Origin: JAEUIE01 sp047602475
GTDB taxonomy: Bacteria; Planctomycetota; Planctomycetia; Gemmatales; HRBIN36
DNA: 64,000 bases
Assembly: GCA_047602475.1 (NCBI GenBank)
Contig: JASGHE010000002.1
Coordinates: 310,001-374,000 of the forward strand
Direction of reading: 5' to 3'
Every line of letters starts with the position of its first letter. The stretch's first letter is position 1. Made by a program: the position numbers and the translations under genes. Below, piece after piece: positions 26,251 through 35,574 of this stretch. Below the pieces are notes generated by a model, which had not been told where the DNA came from, ran no database searches, and saw nothing but the letters and a program-made list of their open reading frames with translations.

Positions 26251-28115
26251 TCAATGATAATCAGTTAACTGTTTTGGGGGCCAGGCAACTCTAAGGGCAT
26301 TTAACACCGCAGCAATGTCGATCACTTCCTGGCTGATGGCTCCCATGACTGGGGGAAGGTACCCCGCCGCAGCTATGAGCATACCAATAATACTGAGGGC
26401 CATCCCTCCTACCGCACTTTGCAGGGCGATATTCCTCATTCGTCTGCCGATATGGAGCAGTTCGTCCACCTTACCGAGTGAACTCTCCATGATCACCACG
26501 TCGGCTGCTTCGGAGGTGATGTCGCTGTTCTGGCCAAAGGCGATGCCCACCGAGGCGGCAGTCAGGGCGGGGGCGTCGTTGATGCCATCGCCGAGGAAGA
26601 CCGTCGGGGCGGCCTTCGTTTCCTTTCTAACCAGTTCCAGCTTCTGTTCCGGCGACTGCGAGGCGTAGGTTTCGGTGATGCCGACGAGTTTGGCGAGGTG
26701 ATCGACTTCGCTCTCGCGGTCGCCGGAGACGAGCAGGATACGGTTGATGCCATGCCGGGGCAGCAGGTGATCGATGAAGCGCTTGCCATCGACACGGGGA
26801 CGATCTCGAAACCGGAAGATGGCGGCATACTCGTTATCAACGAGGATGAGGCATTCCATGCCCTCAGCCATCGGCGGCAGGTCTTTCGCTTTCTCTGGGT
26901 GCAGCTTCAGGTACTTCTGGCGGTGGGAGACGAGAACTTCGTGGCCCTGTAATCGTCCCACGAGCCCCTGCCCTGGTTTCTCGCTAACGTGCTCGGCATA
27001 AATCAGTGCTAGCCCCTTCTCCTCGGCGGCGAGCAGGATCGCCGAGGCGAGAGGGTGCTTCGAGTAGCGTTCCAGACTTGCTGTCCAGCGCAGCATGGTG
27101 TCCGCATCTCGTCCCGGTGCAACGATGATCTCGGTAAGCTCGGGTTTACCGTAGGTTAAGGTACCGGTCTTATCGAAGATCGCTGTGCGGCAGGTTTCGA
27201 TGGTTTCGAGCGCAGCGGGATTCTTGATGATGATACCCCGTCGGGCAGCCAGGGAGATCGCCCCGATGATGGCGACCGGGATGGATATGAGCAGCGGGCA
27301 GGGCGTGGCAACCACCAGTACCGCCAGGAACCGCGTCGCCTCGCCGCTAATGAACCAGGCAGCAAGAGCGATCAACACCGCGATGGGGGTGTACCAGGCA
27401 CCGAGCTGATCCCCTAGTCGGCGGAGATGAGGCCGATGCTGTTCGCTGTCCTTCATCACCTGCATGATCTTGGCGTAACGGGAGTCGACTGCCAGCTTAT
27501 CCGCCTGGATAACGAGCACCGCTTCGCCGTTGATCGAACCGGAGAGCACCGCTGTGCCGGGCGACTTGGGGAGCAGATATGGCTCGCCAGTGAGGTACGA
27601 TTCATCCATCGTGCCATGCCCTTCGATGACGGTGCCATCGACGGGGCAGATTTCATGGGGATGAATGACCAGCGTATCGCCGATGGCTACCTGATCGAGT
27701 TTGACATCAGTCAGCGTGTTTCCGGTACGACGATGAGCGACAGCAGGCATGCGCTTGGCCAGGGCACGCAGCACCGACGAGGCATCTGCACAGCGTAAGC
27801 TTCCAGGGCCTCGCCACCGGAGAGCATGAGCACCACGAAGGTGCCGGCGAGGTATTCACCCAGGATGACGGAGGTGACGATGGAGATGCCAGCCAGCAGA
27901 TCGGAACCGAATTGGCGGTGGAGCACCTTCTGAAGAAGTTCAAAGACCAGCGGGATGCCGCCGAGGGTGAGCACGACAAAGAGTGGCAGGTTCACCCACC
28001 AGGGGAACGGCGTAACGGTGTGCGTGATCCCAAATCGTAGGAAGAGATGGGTGACGATAGCCACTATCGCCAGCAGAGCGATGGCCAGTTGGGTGCGATT
28101 GACGAAGGATCCCAT
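26251..28115 (-). CDS. heavy-metal P-type ATPase (apparent frameshift near 27795)
   Basis: Together the two frames encode about 620 residues of a P1B-type ATPase that pumps soft or transition metals out of the cytoplasm. The N-terminal part (28115 to about 27795) has four membrane helices and ends GGEALEAYAV. The second frame resumes with DASSVLRALAKRMPAVAHRR, which is how family members continue, so one base appears to be missing. The rest has the actuator TGEPYLLPKSPG, the ion-site motif TPCPLLISIPVA, phosphorylation motif DKTGTLTYGKPE and hinge GDGINDAPALTAASVGIA. There is no N-terminal CxxC metal-binding domain. The ion-site triplet is CPL rather than CPC, so the metal (Zn, Cd, Co or other) cannot be assigned. 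Confidence 0.88.
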
Positions 28116-28185
28116 GAGCCTGTTGTATGAGGCGAAGCCTGGCTTAGTGCTGCAGACAAACTGAAAGACTGTAGATCAACATTAA

Positions 28186-28289
28186 ACCGTGGCAGGGGTC
28201 AGTTGTACTCAACTGCCCCCTGCGGCACTGACGAGCGCCTCTGTCAACGAAGCAGGGGGCAACGGAGTACCGTTGACCCCTGCCACGGT
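28186..28289. repeat. GTAC-loop double-hairpin element
   Basis: The left hairpin has stem GGCAGGGGTCAGTT/AACTGCCCCCTGC with loop GTACTC. The right one has stem GCAGGGGGCAACGG/CGTTGACCCCTGC with loop AGTAC. The outer arms ACCGTGGCAGGGGTCA and TGACCCCTGCCACGGT are exact complements, and the inner arms GCCCCCTGC/GCAGGGGGC also match, so the whole can refold into one long stem. Confidence 0.88.
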
Positions 28290-28304
28290 CTTCTGGTTTA
28301 GAAC

Positions 28305-29472
28305 CTATTCGACGGGGACTACTACTTCCTGCTCCGCTGTCCGCTTGGCTCGGCGGCGGCGGGCGTAGATACCATAAGCACCCAGGCCGGTGCTCAGCCC
28401 GATCAGTGCCCAAGTGGTGGGTTCCGGGACGGCGACAAAGATCATCGCCCCGGTGGCGACCATGTCCATGTCGTTGGAGAAAGGTGACAGCAGGGGGAAG
28501 TAGCGATTGCCGCCGCCATCGACGCCATTGACATCGAGCAGCTGGTTACCAGTCGCGGTGACATCGTCACCGAAGACGGCGTAGCCAAAGACGGGTGTAC
28601 CGGCTGTGACCAGGGCCGAGGTGGGGATCGAGCGCTCCGGCGATGCCCTGCGGTCCGATGTTGGCGTTGTTCATGAAATCGAGTTCGGGTCCGGCAGCGG
28701 TAGCGAAACGGGTGACATCGTAGTTGAAGACCGGTATGCCGACACCCACACCGCCGTTGTTGTATTGGGCAGGTGTAATACGAAGCACAGTCGAACCAAA
28801 GCCGGTAGCGTTACCGGAACCGTCGATGCTGGTGATGGCAGCGATGCGGAAGGTGCCGTTGGTTCCGCCGCCGCCGCTGCCCAGCCCCCGTTCAAAGACC
28901 GCAAAGCCACGGCTGGGTGAGGCAATGGTGGCAGTGGGGAAGACGAAGTCCATGCGTTCGATGTTGGTAACGACGTTCGGATTGCCGGCGTTGCCTGCGT
29001 CGGTGTTGACGAACAGGTTTTCGGTGCCGGTGAAGATGTTGTTCGACTGAAAGAGCGACGGCATGGTGTTGTGATACACACCGGAGACCGTGTGATTGAG
29101 GGGGCCGGTACCCGTCGAGCTGATGAACTGGTTCCACCCGGCCGTCTGGTTGGGATTGATGAGCGGGAAGCTCTGGTTGGCGCCGGAGGCGTTGTTACGT
29201 AGGACATGCACGACACCATCACTGCGAGTCGGTGCCCAGAGTTGAGAGTTAGAGACAAAGCTGTTTAACTGGCGTTCGATGCCGTTGTAGGTGACGTTGT
29301 AGGTGTTTGCGCCGCTGAACTCGGTCAAGCCGTTGCGTGTCTGGGGGCTGGCGGAAACCACATCGGTGGTGTTGATCGAGGTGACCGAGGAGACCTGCCC
29401 CCAGCTTGTCGAGAAGACGATACCGGGGATGAGCAAGGACAGAGACAACCGACGCATCGTGTAGAATGGCAT
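28305..29472 (-). CDS. PEP-CTERM sorted exported protein (apparent frameshift near 28640)
   Basis: The first frame (from 29472) encodes a signal peptide (RRLSLSLLIPGIVFSTSWGQ) and about 275 residues of a Ser/Thr/Asn/Gly-rich beta-type protein. Near 28640 it runs into nonsense. The frame one base further on continues with SIPTSALVTAGTPVFGYAVF and ends with AVPEPTTWALIGLSTGLGAY plus a basic tail RRRAKR, a classical PEP-CTERM exosortase sorting signal. Dropping one G restores a single protein of about 388 residues. PEP-CTERM proteins pass through the exosortase/EPS export route and end up in the cell surface or matrix. The cargo shows FGDDV and VNGVDGGGNRYFPLL near the sorting signal, resembling peptidyl-prolyl isomerase-type cargo described in planctomycetes, but this is weak. 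Function otherwise unknown. Confidence 0.82.
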
Positions 29473-29683
29473 AGCAACCGGAGATGAAGGCCACGAAAAG
29501 AGACAATGCTCCTTGAGCCTAGATCATGACGGTGGCCTGTCAAAGTGGATGGACGGAATCAACAAGAGTAAAGCCGGGGTTGGCGTTGAGTTTGACGGCA
29601 AGCGTGGGACGGGATGGCGGCAAGGGTTATGTAATTGATCGGGACGGGCTATCTTGCCCAGAGTGAGAAGCCATCAGCAACAT

Positions 29684-29846
29684 AGACTGTGCCACACTCC
29701 GGCGTGTACTCACGTCGGGGTGTGGTTGCATGGCACTTGACGTTGTTGCAGTGGTCTATTTTGAGTGGAACAAAGTCAGCGGTGAAGGCCGTCGTCCATT
29801 CGGCAACCACACCCCGACGGAGTACCGTCGGAGTGTGGCACAGTCT
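29684..29846. repeat. GTAC-loop double-hairpin element
   Basis: The left hairpin is CCACACTCCGGCGTG with loop TACT and return CACGTCGGGGTGTGG. The right one is CCACACCCCGACG with loop GAGTAC and return CGTCGGAGTGTGG. The outer arms AGACTGTGCCACACTCCG and CGGAGTGTGGCACAGTCT are exact complements. The element directly adjoins the prs stop codon. Confidence 0.88.
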
Positions 29847-30802
29847 TAGAGTGGATCGAACAATCGGCTGACTGATTCATTACTGTGCAGTCGGCGGATT
29901 GCTTCGCCGAGCAACGGGCCGACCGAGAGGGTCTTCATGTTCGGTAACTGCTTTTGGGGCGGTACCGGGATCGTGTTGGTGACAACGATGCTGTTGATGG
30001 GTGCATCACGCAGCTTCTCGACAGCTTGGCCGCAGAGCACGGCATGGGTGGCGAAGATATGTACTTCTTTCGCCCCAGCAGCCTTGGCGATGTTGACCGC
30101 ACCGACGATGCTGCCACCAGTTGAGATCATGTCATCAAACATGAAGCAGATTTTGTCCTTAAGACTGGCACCGATGAGGTTGGCCTGTTTGGTCTCGGTG
30201 GCACTGGTGCGACGCTTATCGACGATGGCCAGTTCGCCACCCAGTCGTTTCTGGTAGAAGATTGAAGCTTTGACTCGCCCTTCATCAGGGCTGACGAAGA
30301 CAATGTCTTCGGGCTTGTACCGCTGATCACGCAGATAGCGTACGAAGATGGGGCCGGCCATCAGGTGATCGACGGGGATATCGAAGAAGCCCTGAATCTG
30401 GGCAGCGTGGAGATCGAGCGTCAGCACCCGGCTTGCCCCGGCCTTGGTGATGAGATCAGCAACCAGCTTGGCGGTGATAGGCACCCGCCCCTGGTCTTTG
30501 CGATCCTGCCGGGCGTAGCCATAGTAGGGAAGCACGACAGCGATGCGGGCCGCGGAGGCACGACGGAACGCATCGATCATGATGAGAAGTTCCATCAGCG
30601 TTTCGTTCACGGGGGCACAGGTGGGCTGCACGATGAAGACATCTCGACCTCGCACATCTTCATCGATGCGGTAGGAGATTTCACCATCGGGAAAGTTGCC
30701 CGGCGTGTGCTTGCCCAGGGTGAGACCCAGGTAAGAAGCAATCTCGTGAGCCAGGATTGGGTTGGCCCGACCGGTGAAGATTTTAATCTCGTAGTTCAGC
30801 AT
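29846..30802 (-). CDS. prs: ribose-phosphate pyrophosphokinase
   Basis: This enzyme makes PRPP from ribose 5-phosphate and ATP, feeding purine, pyrimidine, histidine, tryptophan and NAD synthesis. The 318-residue chain is of normal length, with FPDGEISYRIDEDVRGRDVF, LPYYGYARQDRKDQGR, the metal-binding LDLHAAQIQGFFDIPVDHL, the flexible DKRRTSA-type loop, and the PRPP loop FDDMISTGGSIVGA. It is of class I type. The frame is intact and the start at 30802 is preceded by GGGCTTCTC without a strong ribosome site. It is monocistronic, with a double-hairpin element immediately downstream that may end the transcript. Confidence 0.96.
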   Translation of the reverse strand: MLNYEIKIFTGRANPILAHEIASYLGLTLGKHTPGNFPDGEISYRIDEDVRGRDVFIVQPTCAPVNETLMELLIMIDAFRRASAARIAVVLPYYGYARQDRKDQGRVPITAKLVADLITKAGASRVLTLDLHAAQIQGFFDIPVDHLMAGPIFVRYLRDQRYKPEDIVFVSPDEGRVKASIFYQKRLGGELAIVDKRRTSATETKQANLIGASLKDKICFMFDDMISTGGSIVGAVNIAKAAGAKEVHIFATHAVLCGQAVEKLRDAPINSIVVTNTIPVPPQKQLPNMKTLSVGPLLGEAIRRLHSNESVSRLFDPL

Positions 30803-30907
30803 GAGAAGCCCAGATGCCCTTTGAGAGAGTGCAAGGGCATTATGAAGGGCAGAGGGAGGGGAGTCAATCGAATAGGAGCTGGAAGGAGAAAAGGAGCCAG
30901 GAGCTAG

Positions 30908-30972
30908 ATTAGTTGTCAGTTGTCACTCGGTATTGGTCTTACTGACAGCTGACAACTAAAAACTGACAACTA
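30908..30972. repeat. short-unit inverted repeat (TTGTCAG/CTGACAA type)
   Basis: AGTTGTCAGTTGTCA is answered by TGACAGCTGACAACT and by a further ACTGACAACT. It sits between prs and the sigma-factor locus and resembles the low-complexity units at 34021-34095. Confidence 0.6.
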
Positions 30973-30973
30973 C

Positions 30974-32627
30974 CTATCCTTTGGCATCGTCACCACGGCG
31001 GCAGGCTTGTCGCCAGGCTCGCCAGACGCTGACGGCGACCTGCTGCAGATCTTTCTTCGGCATTTTCAGCATCACATAGGGGTAACTCTTGATGCCGGGC
31101 AGCCCCGTGTGTTGTTCCTTGCCATCGTAGATGAGGAAAAGGTGGCCAACGCCGTTCTTATCGGGGGCGATCCAGCATTTGTCCTTGGCTTGCAGGGTGA
31201 CGCTGTTGGCTTCTTCAAGGACGACCGCGACGAGTAGTACTTCCTTTTCCCAGTCGATCTGCAATGGGTTGCCCTGCCAGGAAGGATCCTCTGCGACCTG
31301 GACATTGGGTGGGAACTTCACTTTGGGAGCCTTCTTGACACAGTCGCGCAATTCCTTTTCGCTGGTGATGACGCTGAGCAGTAGAGTCTTGCCATCGAAC
31401 TGCTGTTTGCTCTGGCGGGGAAGCAGCGGGATCATCCCTTCGTTCAGACTGGCAGCGGAGGTGAGTATTCCCTGGGCAAGGTTCAGCCGCTCGCTGCCGG
31501 TGGGCACACGGTCGGCCGGGGGCACCGGAATGCTGATTGTGGGGACAGGCTCGTCTTTGTTGCCAAGGCTTTGCTGATTGGGAGGTTGAACTGGAGGAGG
31601 AACTGACGCTACCTGTTTGCCTGATTGACTCAGGTTCTTCCCTGGCGGAAAGTTCGGAGGCTGTGCATCGGCTGCCTGTTGAGGCGGCTGCCAGGGGCGT
31701 TGAACCACTTGTTGTGTTTGGTTCGGATCATCAATCATCACTTCTGGCATGCCCCGCTCTGGAATCAGTGAAGGAACCGAAGGCGCGGGAAGCAACCAGC
31801 GGCGCAGGATGGTTTGACTGGGAAACCGCCCACCAACTTAGTCCGCCCATGAAGAGTCCGCTGGCAAGGATGGTTGGGATGAGCCAGCTACTTATTCCTC
31901 GTGAGGTGACCAACGCCGCTACAGCCGGAGTGATCAGCGACCCCGTTAGCGTTCCCTGCTTGAGCATACTGACAGCGGTTTCAGACAGCAGTGGGGCGAG
32001 CCGATCAATGACTGAAGCGGAAAGTTTGGCGCCGGTCAGGGATGCTCCCACGACGGTGCCGCGCTGGATGAGTTGTTTTTTGAGCTTGAGTCTGGCTCGA
32101 TAGAGCAGTCCATGCACCGCTGCGGGAGATTGGCCCAGGCGCTGAGCCGCTTCATCACGGGTGAGTCCCTGAATCAGGCAGAGGTCGATCACGGTCTGGT
32201 ACTCCTGAGGAAGGAGCCGGCGTTCATCGTCCCACCAGGAGGGAGATGAAGCCGACATAGACGACCGAGAAGGTTGGTGCATTTGAGCCAGGCGTTCCCG
32301 ACGGCGACGCAGTTGTTGAGCGAGTCGCCGGGCCAGTCGACGAGCGACACCCGCCAGCCAGGGGGCGAGACTCGCTTCCTGCCGAATCGAACGTGCCTTT
32401 CGGGCCAGCACGAGGAAGGTCGCCTGGAAGGCGTCTTCGGCATCGGCTAGCACCGTCAACTCGCGCTGGCAGATACGGAGAACCAGCGATCCATGACGGC
32501 GAACGATGGCCTCGAACGCTGAGGACGACTGCGCCTGCAGGAATTGCTGAAGCAATTCCGCATCGCTTGCGGTCTCGAAAGGCTCCTGCCGTTGCAGCCG
32601 CCTGAGTACCGGTCCCCAGGTTGACAC
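30974..32627 (-). CDS. ECF-like sigma factor with membrane-anchored C-terminal region (apparent frameshift near 31800)
   Basis: Residues 20-95 match sigma region 2 (DAELLQQFLQAQ, AFEAIVRRHGSLVLRICQRE, EDAFQATFLVLARKARSI), and residues about 140-190 match region 4 (LPQEYQTVIDLCLIQGLTRD, EAAQRLGQSPAAVHGLLYRA). This is followed by a helix-rich linker and a membrane helix (SSWLIPTILASGLFMGGL). The first frame ends in a short nonsense tail. The second, starting around 31800 with LPAPSVPSLIPERGMPEV and running to 30974, encodes a Pro/Gln-rich linker and a 130-residue domain (KTLLLSVITSEKELRDCV). I read them as one protein of about 550 residues, the type of sigma factor with extracytoplasmic tail common in planctomycetes. 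Two overlapping genes remain possible. No separate anti-sigma gene is adjacent, so the tail may sense the signal. Confidence 0.78.
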
Positions 32628-33271
32628 GGTTCACCACCTTGAAGGAGGTCGTTTCATAAGGAGCAGTGCAGTCATAGTATCAATGGCACGCACTGAATGG
32701 TCAATAATGGCCATCGTCGCATTTCTAGAGGGGAACGCAAGGGGTTCCAGTGCTTCGTTCCCATGACTTGAAAATAGAGTTAGCTGTGGCCTTGAAGCCC
32801 CCGAAGGGGGCGACCGGGCAGTAGCTGGCTGCGTTAGCTGCCAGTTAGGAACGATCACAAGCGACAGAGCCCCGGAGGGGCGATTGGGACAGAACACATG
32901 CTCCAATCGCCCCTTCGGGGCTCAACTTTCAAATTCTCAATCAACTGGCAGCTAACGCAGCCAGCTACCACCCGGTCGCCCCTTATCAGGGGCTGATCGG
33001 CATAACCGCTTATCTTTTGTGACGGACTGGATGTTTAGCTGCATAACTATGCACGACTGCTTTGGAGAATGGGGGCTTTAGAGAAGATAAGGACGATTTC
33101 TACTGCCTAGCCCGATCCTGAAGCCCCTCTGCTTAGCCGTCCGAATCGTTCCCTTCCGTAAAACCCTTAAAGTTGATCAACCTGCCGGGACGATTCAAGG
33201 TGTGCTGTACACCGTTAGCGTTGGTATCTGCCGGGGGAGGCAGCGCCAGTGCTGAGGTAGAGGAGGGGATC
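32628..33271. other. intergenic, mostly family B repeat
   Basis: No gene is supported in these 640 bases. The middle is filled by a family B inverted repeat (32794-32998). The flanks presumably hold the promoters of the leftward sigma gene and the rightward lipoprotein gene, but no clear promoter motif stands out. Confidence 0.55.
32794..32998. repeat. long inverted repeat, family B (copy 2)
   Basis: It has the same plan as 9222-9431: GCCCCCGAAGGGGGCGACC at the left, GGTCGCCCCTTATCAGGGGC at the right, TAGCTGGCTGCGTTAGCTGC with GCAGCTAACGCAGCCAGCTA, and inner GAGCCCCGGAGGGGCGATTG with CAATCGCCCCTTCGGGGCTC. Confidence 0.85.
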
Positions 33272-33835
33272 ATGATCAGTCCACGGGCAATAGGCGGTTC
33301 AATCTTCGGCGCCGCCCTGGCCTTAAGCCTGAGCGGTTGCTGGGGAATTGTACCCCTGGCTATTCCGCAGCCGGCCTGGGTTACCGAACGCATGAATGAG
33401 AAGTACGACAAGCGTCTGCAACAGCGGGCCGCTGTGCTGCCACCGGTTCTGCCGGGTCAGCCGGTACCGACCTGTGAAGACGTGCCGTCGGAAGAAGAAA
33501 TCGTACGCGCTCTGCCTCGAGTGAAGCGGGGTATCCCCTTCATCATCGAAGAGTTCCGCGACGACTTCGAGTTCGATATTCAAAAGGTCGTCGATACTCT
33601 CGACAACTGTACTTACTTCCCACTGGTCGGACCGGCACAGTTGCATCACTGCCACTTTGTCGTGACCGTCCGCTGGAAGGAACGCATCAAGTCGGATCAG
33701 CCCTTCCCGTTCTGGGTCGAGAACGACCGCACCGAAGTGCTGCAGATGGATAAAGACCACCTGCACCTGTGCGTGGGCAACGATCCTCGTTACCAGCAGT
33801 CCATGTTCAACTGGACGAGCGGCAACTACCGCTAA
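33272..33835 (+). CDS. putative lipoprotein, 187 aa
   Basis: The ATG at 33272 follows GAGGAGGGG and gives a leader with a lipobox (SIFGAALALSLSGC, Cys about residue 22), so the protein should be lipid-anchored outside the cytoplasmic membrane. The mature part has a TERMNEKYDKRLQQRAAVLP helix and a conserved-looking core (EEFRDDFEFDIQKVVDTLDN, FVVTVRWKERIKSDQPFPFW, DKDHLHLCVGNDP). I do not recognise a named family, although it looks like a planctomycete-specific lipoprotein. It is single-gene and is followed by a hairpin at 33849-33876. Confidence 0.8.
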   Translation: MISPRAIGGSIFGAALALSLSGCWGIVPLAIPQPAWVTERMNEKYDKRLQQRAAVLPPVLPGQPVPTCEDVPSEEEIVRALPRVKRGIPFIIEEFRDDFEFDIQKVVDTLDNCTYFPLVGPAQLHHCHFVVTVRWKERIKSDQPFPFWVENDRTEVLQMDKDHLHLCVGNDPRYQQSMFNWTSGNYR

Positions 33836-33848
33836 GCAAAAGTATGGG

Positions 33849-33876
33849 GTAGCCGAAGTCTCACGGCTTCGGCTAC
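33849..33876. terminator. hairpin after lipoprotein gene
   Basis: GTAGCCGAAG (33849-33858) pairs with CTTCGGCTAC (33867-33876) over an 8-base loop. It has no T-run, so it may be a processing or weak stop signal. Confidence 0.5.
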
Positions 33877-33907
33877 GACGGAGACACCTCGACAAGGATG
33901 TTGAGGA

Positions 33908-34019
33908 TCACCCCGGTGCCGCCAGGGATGGCACCGCACCGGGGTACTGCAGAGCCAGCCGCGTGGCCGCCACCCCTCCTCGGGAACAGCAAGGTCACCC
34001 GACTGGCTCTTCTTTTTTT
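33908..34019 (+). ncRNA. candidate structured small RNA ending in a terminator
   Basis: Within about 110 bases there is a GC-rich hairpin (ACCCCGGTGC at 33910 with GCACCGGGGT at 33935) and then AGAGCCAG (33951), which can pair with CTGGCTCT (34003-34010). A run of seven T follows at 34013-34019. Between the last two arms is a GTGGC/GCCAC hairpin. It is not translated in any good frame. It may be a small RNA or the 3' part of the lipoprotein transcript. No known RNA family is recognised. Confidence 0.4.
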
Positions 34020-34020
34020 G

Positions 34021-34095
34021 TGCTCAGTGCTTGGTACTCAGTGCTCAGTTCTTACATCTGATCGCTGAGAGCTGATAGCTGACAGCTGAAAGCTT
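34021..34095. repeat. short-unit low-complexity repeat (CTCAGTGCT and AGCTGATAG types)
   Basis: Tandem, slightly varied 8-base units (GTGCTCAGTGCTTGGTACTCAG, then GCTGAGAGCTGATAGCTGAC...) occupy the space just before the BON-protein start. They match the type of unit found inside the WD40 kinase gene at 23360-23466. Confidence 0.6.
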
Positions 34096-34106
34096 AGGAG
34101 CGAGTC

Positions 34107-35465
34107 ATGCGTCATTATCTTCTGTGGAACACGTTGACGCTGCTGGGAATGACGGTGACCGGGACAGTGCTCTTGGCTGATACGCCGGTGAAGCCGACCC
34201 AGGCATCATTCACATCGCCTTTTGCTTCCAAAGAAGCCAAGCCGGCTCCTCTCGATGAAAAGTTGTTTCCTCGCACTACAACTCCCACCACCCCGATGGC
34301 GGTAGTGGAACCTGAGAAGAAAGTCGAGCCAGAGAAAAAAGTGGTCATTGACTATGCAGTGAAGGCAGCCAGCATTGAAGTCGCCTGGCTACAGGACCCG
34401 ATTACGTATCCACTGCATTTGCGAGCGGAGAAGATTCCCGATCAGAACGCCATCGTGCTGACCGGCTACCTGCCCACGGAACGCCTGCGGGACAAAGTGA
34501 TCTCTATCGCCAAACTGACAGTCGAGAATCTGGCTGTCGTCGATCAGATGCAGGTGCAGTCACACATGGCGCTAATGTATAATGCGCCGGTGGAGCCCGA
34601 CCAGGCACTCGTCGTTCAGGATACGCTGGAGAAAGCGGCTCCGGGCGTTGGCAAGGCGTTGCAGGTATCTGTCGAAGCGAACGGCATCACCACGGTCAGT
34701 GGACGAGTGGATGAATTTGGTGATCGTCTGAAAATCATTCATGCCTTACAGGGCATTCCAGGCTGCACCGCAATCCGTTACGATCTGCGGGTCTCTGCGC
34801 CGGGTTCAACCCCTGCCAACATCTATGCAGCGGCGACACCAGCGGCTTCGACTACTCCAGCCGCACCGCCGAAACTGGACCTGACCGTGCCGACCGTAGT
34901 GCAAACAGTGGTGCCGCCCGTCAAGTCGGCCGTGGTGACGGCTGAAGTGAAACCGGAAGTCAAGCAGGCTCAAGCGGTAACGCCTGTGGTAGTGACTCCC
35001 TACTTCCCCAAACTTCTTGGGTCAATCTCGACCGCCAAGCAGCAGGCACCCTCGATTGCGGAGCTGGAAGAACGAGCCAGTCGTGTCGTGAAATCTGATC
35101 CGACGATCATGCAGGCGAGCAGTATCGAGGCCAAGCCGGTTTCGGTGAAAGACCTGGCGATCAGCGTGGCTGAAGAAGGTTGCGTCGAAGCTGCTCATCA
35201 CCAGGCCAGGAAGAATAAAGAACAACTGGTCAGCACGTCACTCAGCGGACTCTTTCCGCCCGGCATGTCGGGCCGTTCGATGGAGCCTGCCATCCTTCTT
35301 GGCTCTCCGGTGATTGTTCGTGCCTCGTTCGAGATAGAGAGTAAGAAGCCGAACGTGATCAAATCGAGTGAGCTGATCCAGACCAGCATCGACGTGCCTG
35401 CCCCGGTCATGGCAACGGAGCCTGCCCCGATACAGATCAACATGATGCCGAGGCTGGCGAAATAG
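34107..35465 (+). CDS. exported BON-domain protein
   Basis: The 452-residue protein starts at an ATG with AGGAG eight bases upstream and has a signal peptide (LLWNTLTLLGMTVTGTVLLA). A Pro/Thr/Lys linker (EPEKKVEPEKKV) leads to two BON-like modules: about residues 95-150 (LHLRAEKIPDQNAIVLTGYL, LRDKVISIAKLTVENLAVVD) and 165-228 (LEKAAPGVGKALQVSVEANG, VSGRVDEFGDRLKIIHALQG). BON domains bind membranes or lipids and often sit in periplasmic proteins that protect the envelope. The C-terminal half is Pro/Val/Ala-rich and looks disordered. No operon partner is seen. Confidence 0.75.
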   Translation: MRHYLLWNTLTLLGMTVTGTVLLADTPVKPTQASFTSPFASKEAKPAPLDEKLFPRTTTPTTPMAVVEPEKKVEPEKKVVIDYAVKAASIEVAWLQDPITYPLHLRAEKIPDQNAIVLTGYLPTERLRDKVISIAKLTVENLAVVDQMQVQSHMALMYNAPVEPDQALVVQDTLEKAAPGVGKALQVSVEANGITTVSGRVDEFGDRLKIIHALQGIPGCTAIRYDLRVSAPGSTPANIYAAATPAASTTPAAPPKLDLTVPTVVQTVVPPVKSAVVTAEVKPEVKQAQAVTPVVVTPYFPKLLGSISTAKQQAPSIAELEERASRVVKSDPTIMQASSIEAKPVSVKDLAISVAEEGCVEAAHHQARKNKEQLVSTSLSGLFPPGMSGRSMEPAILLGSPVIVRASFEIESKKPNVIKSSELIQTSIDVPAPVMATEPAPIQINMMPRLAK

Positions 35466-35470
35466 TCTCT

Positions 35471-35565
35471 TTCTCCTCCCCTTACTAAGGGGAGGCCGGG
35501 AGGGGTGATTCACACAGTGAAAACAACCCCCTCTAACTCCCCCCTTAAGTAAGGGGGGAGAACCA
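35471..35565. repeat. CTCCCC/GGGGAG repeat, family E (copy 1)
   Basis: CTCCCCTTACTAAGGGGAGG and, further on, CCCCCTTAAGTAAGGGGGGAG form an inverted pair around GGGAGGGGTGATTC. Similar elements lie at 50019-50104 and 59673-59761. It separates two convergent genes. Confidence 0.65.
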
Positions 35566-35574
35566 GAGAGCATG

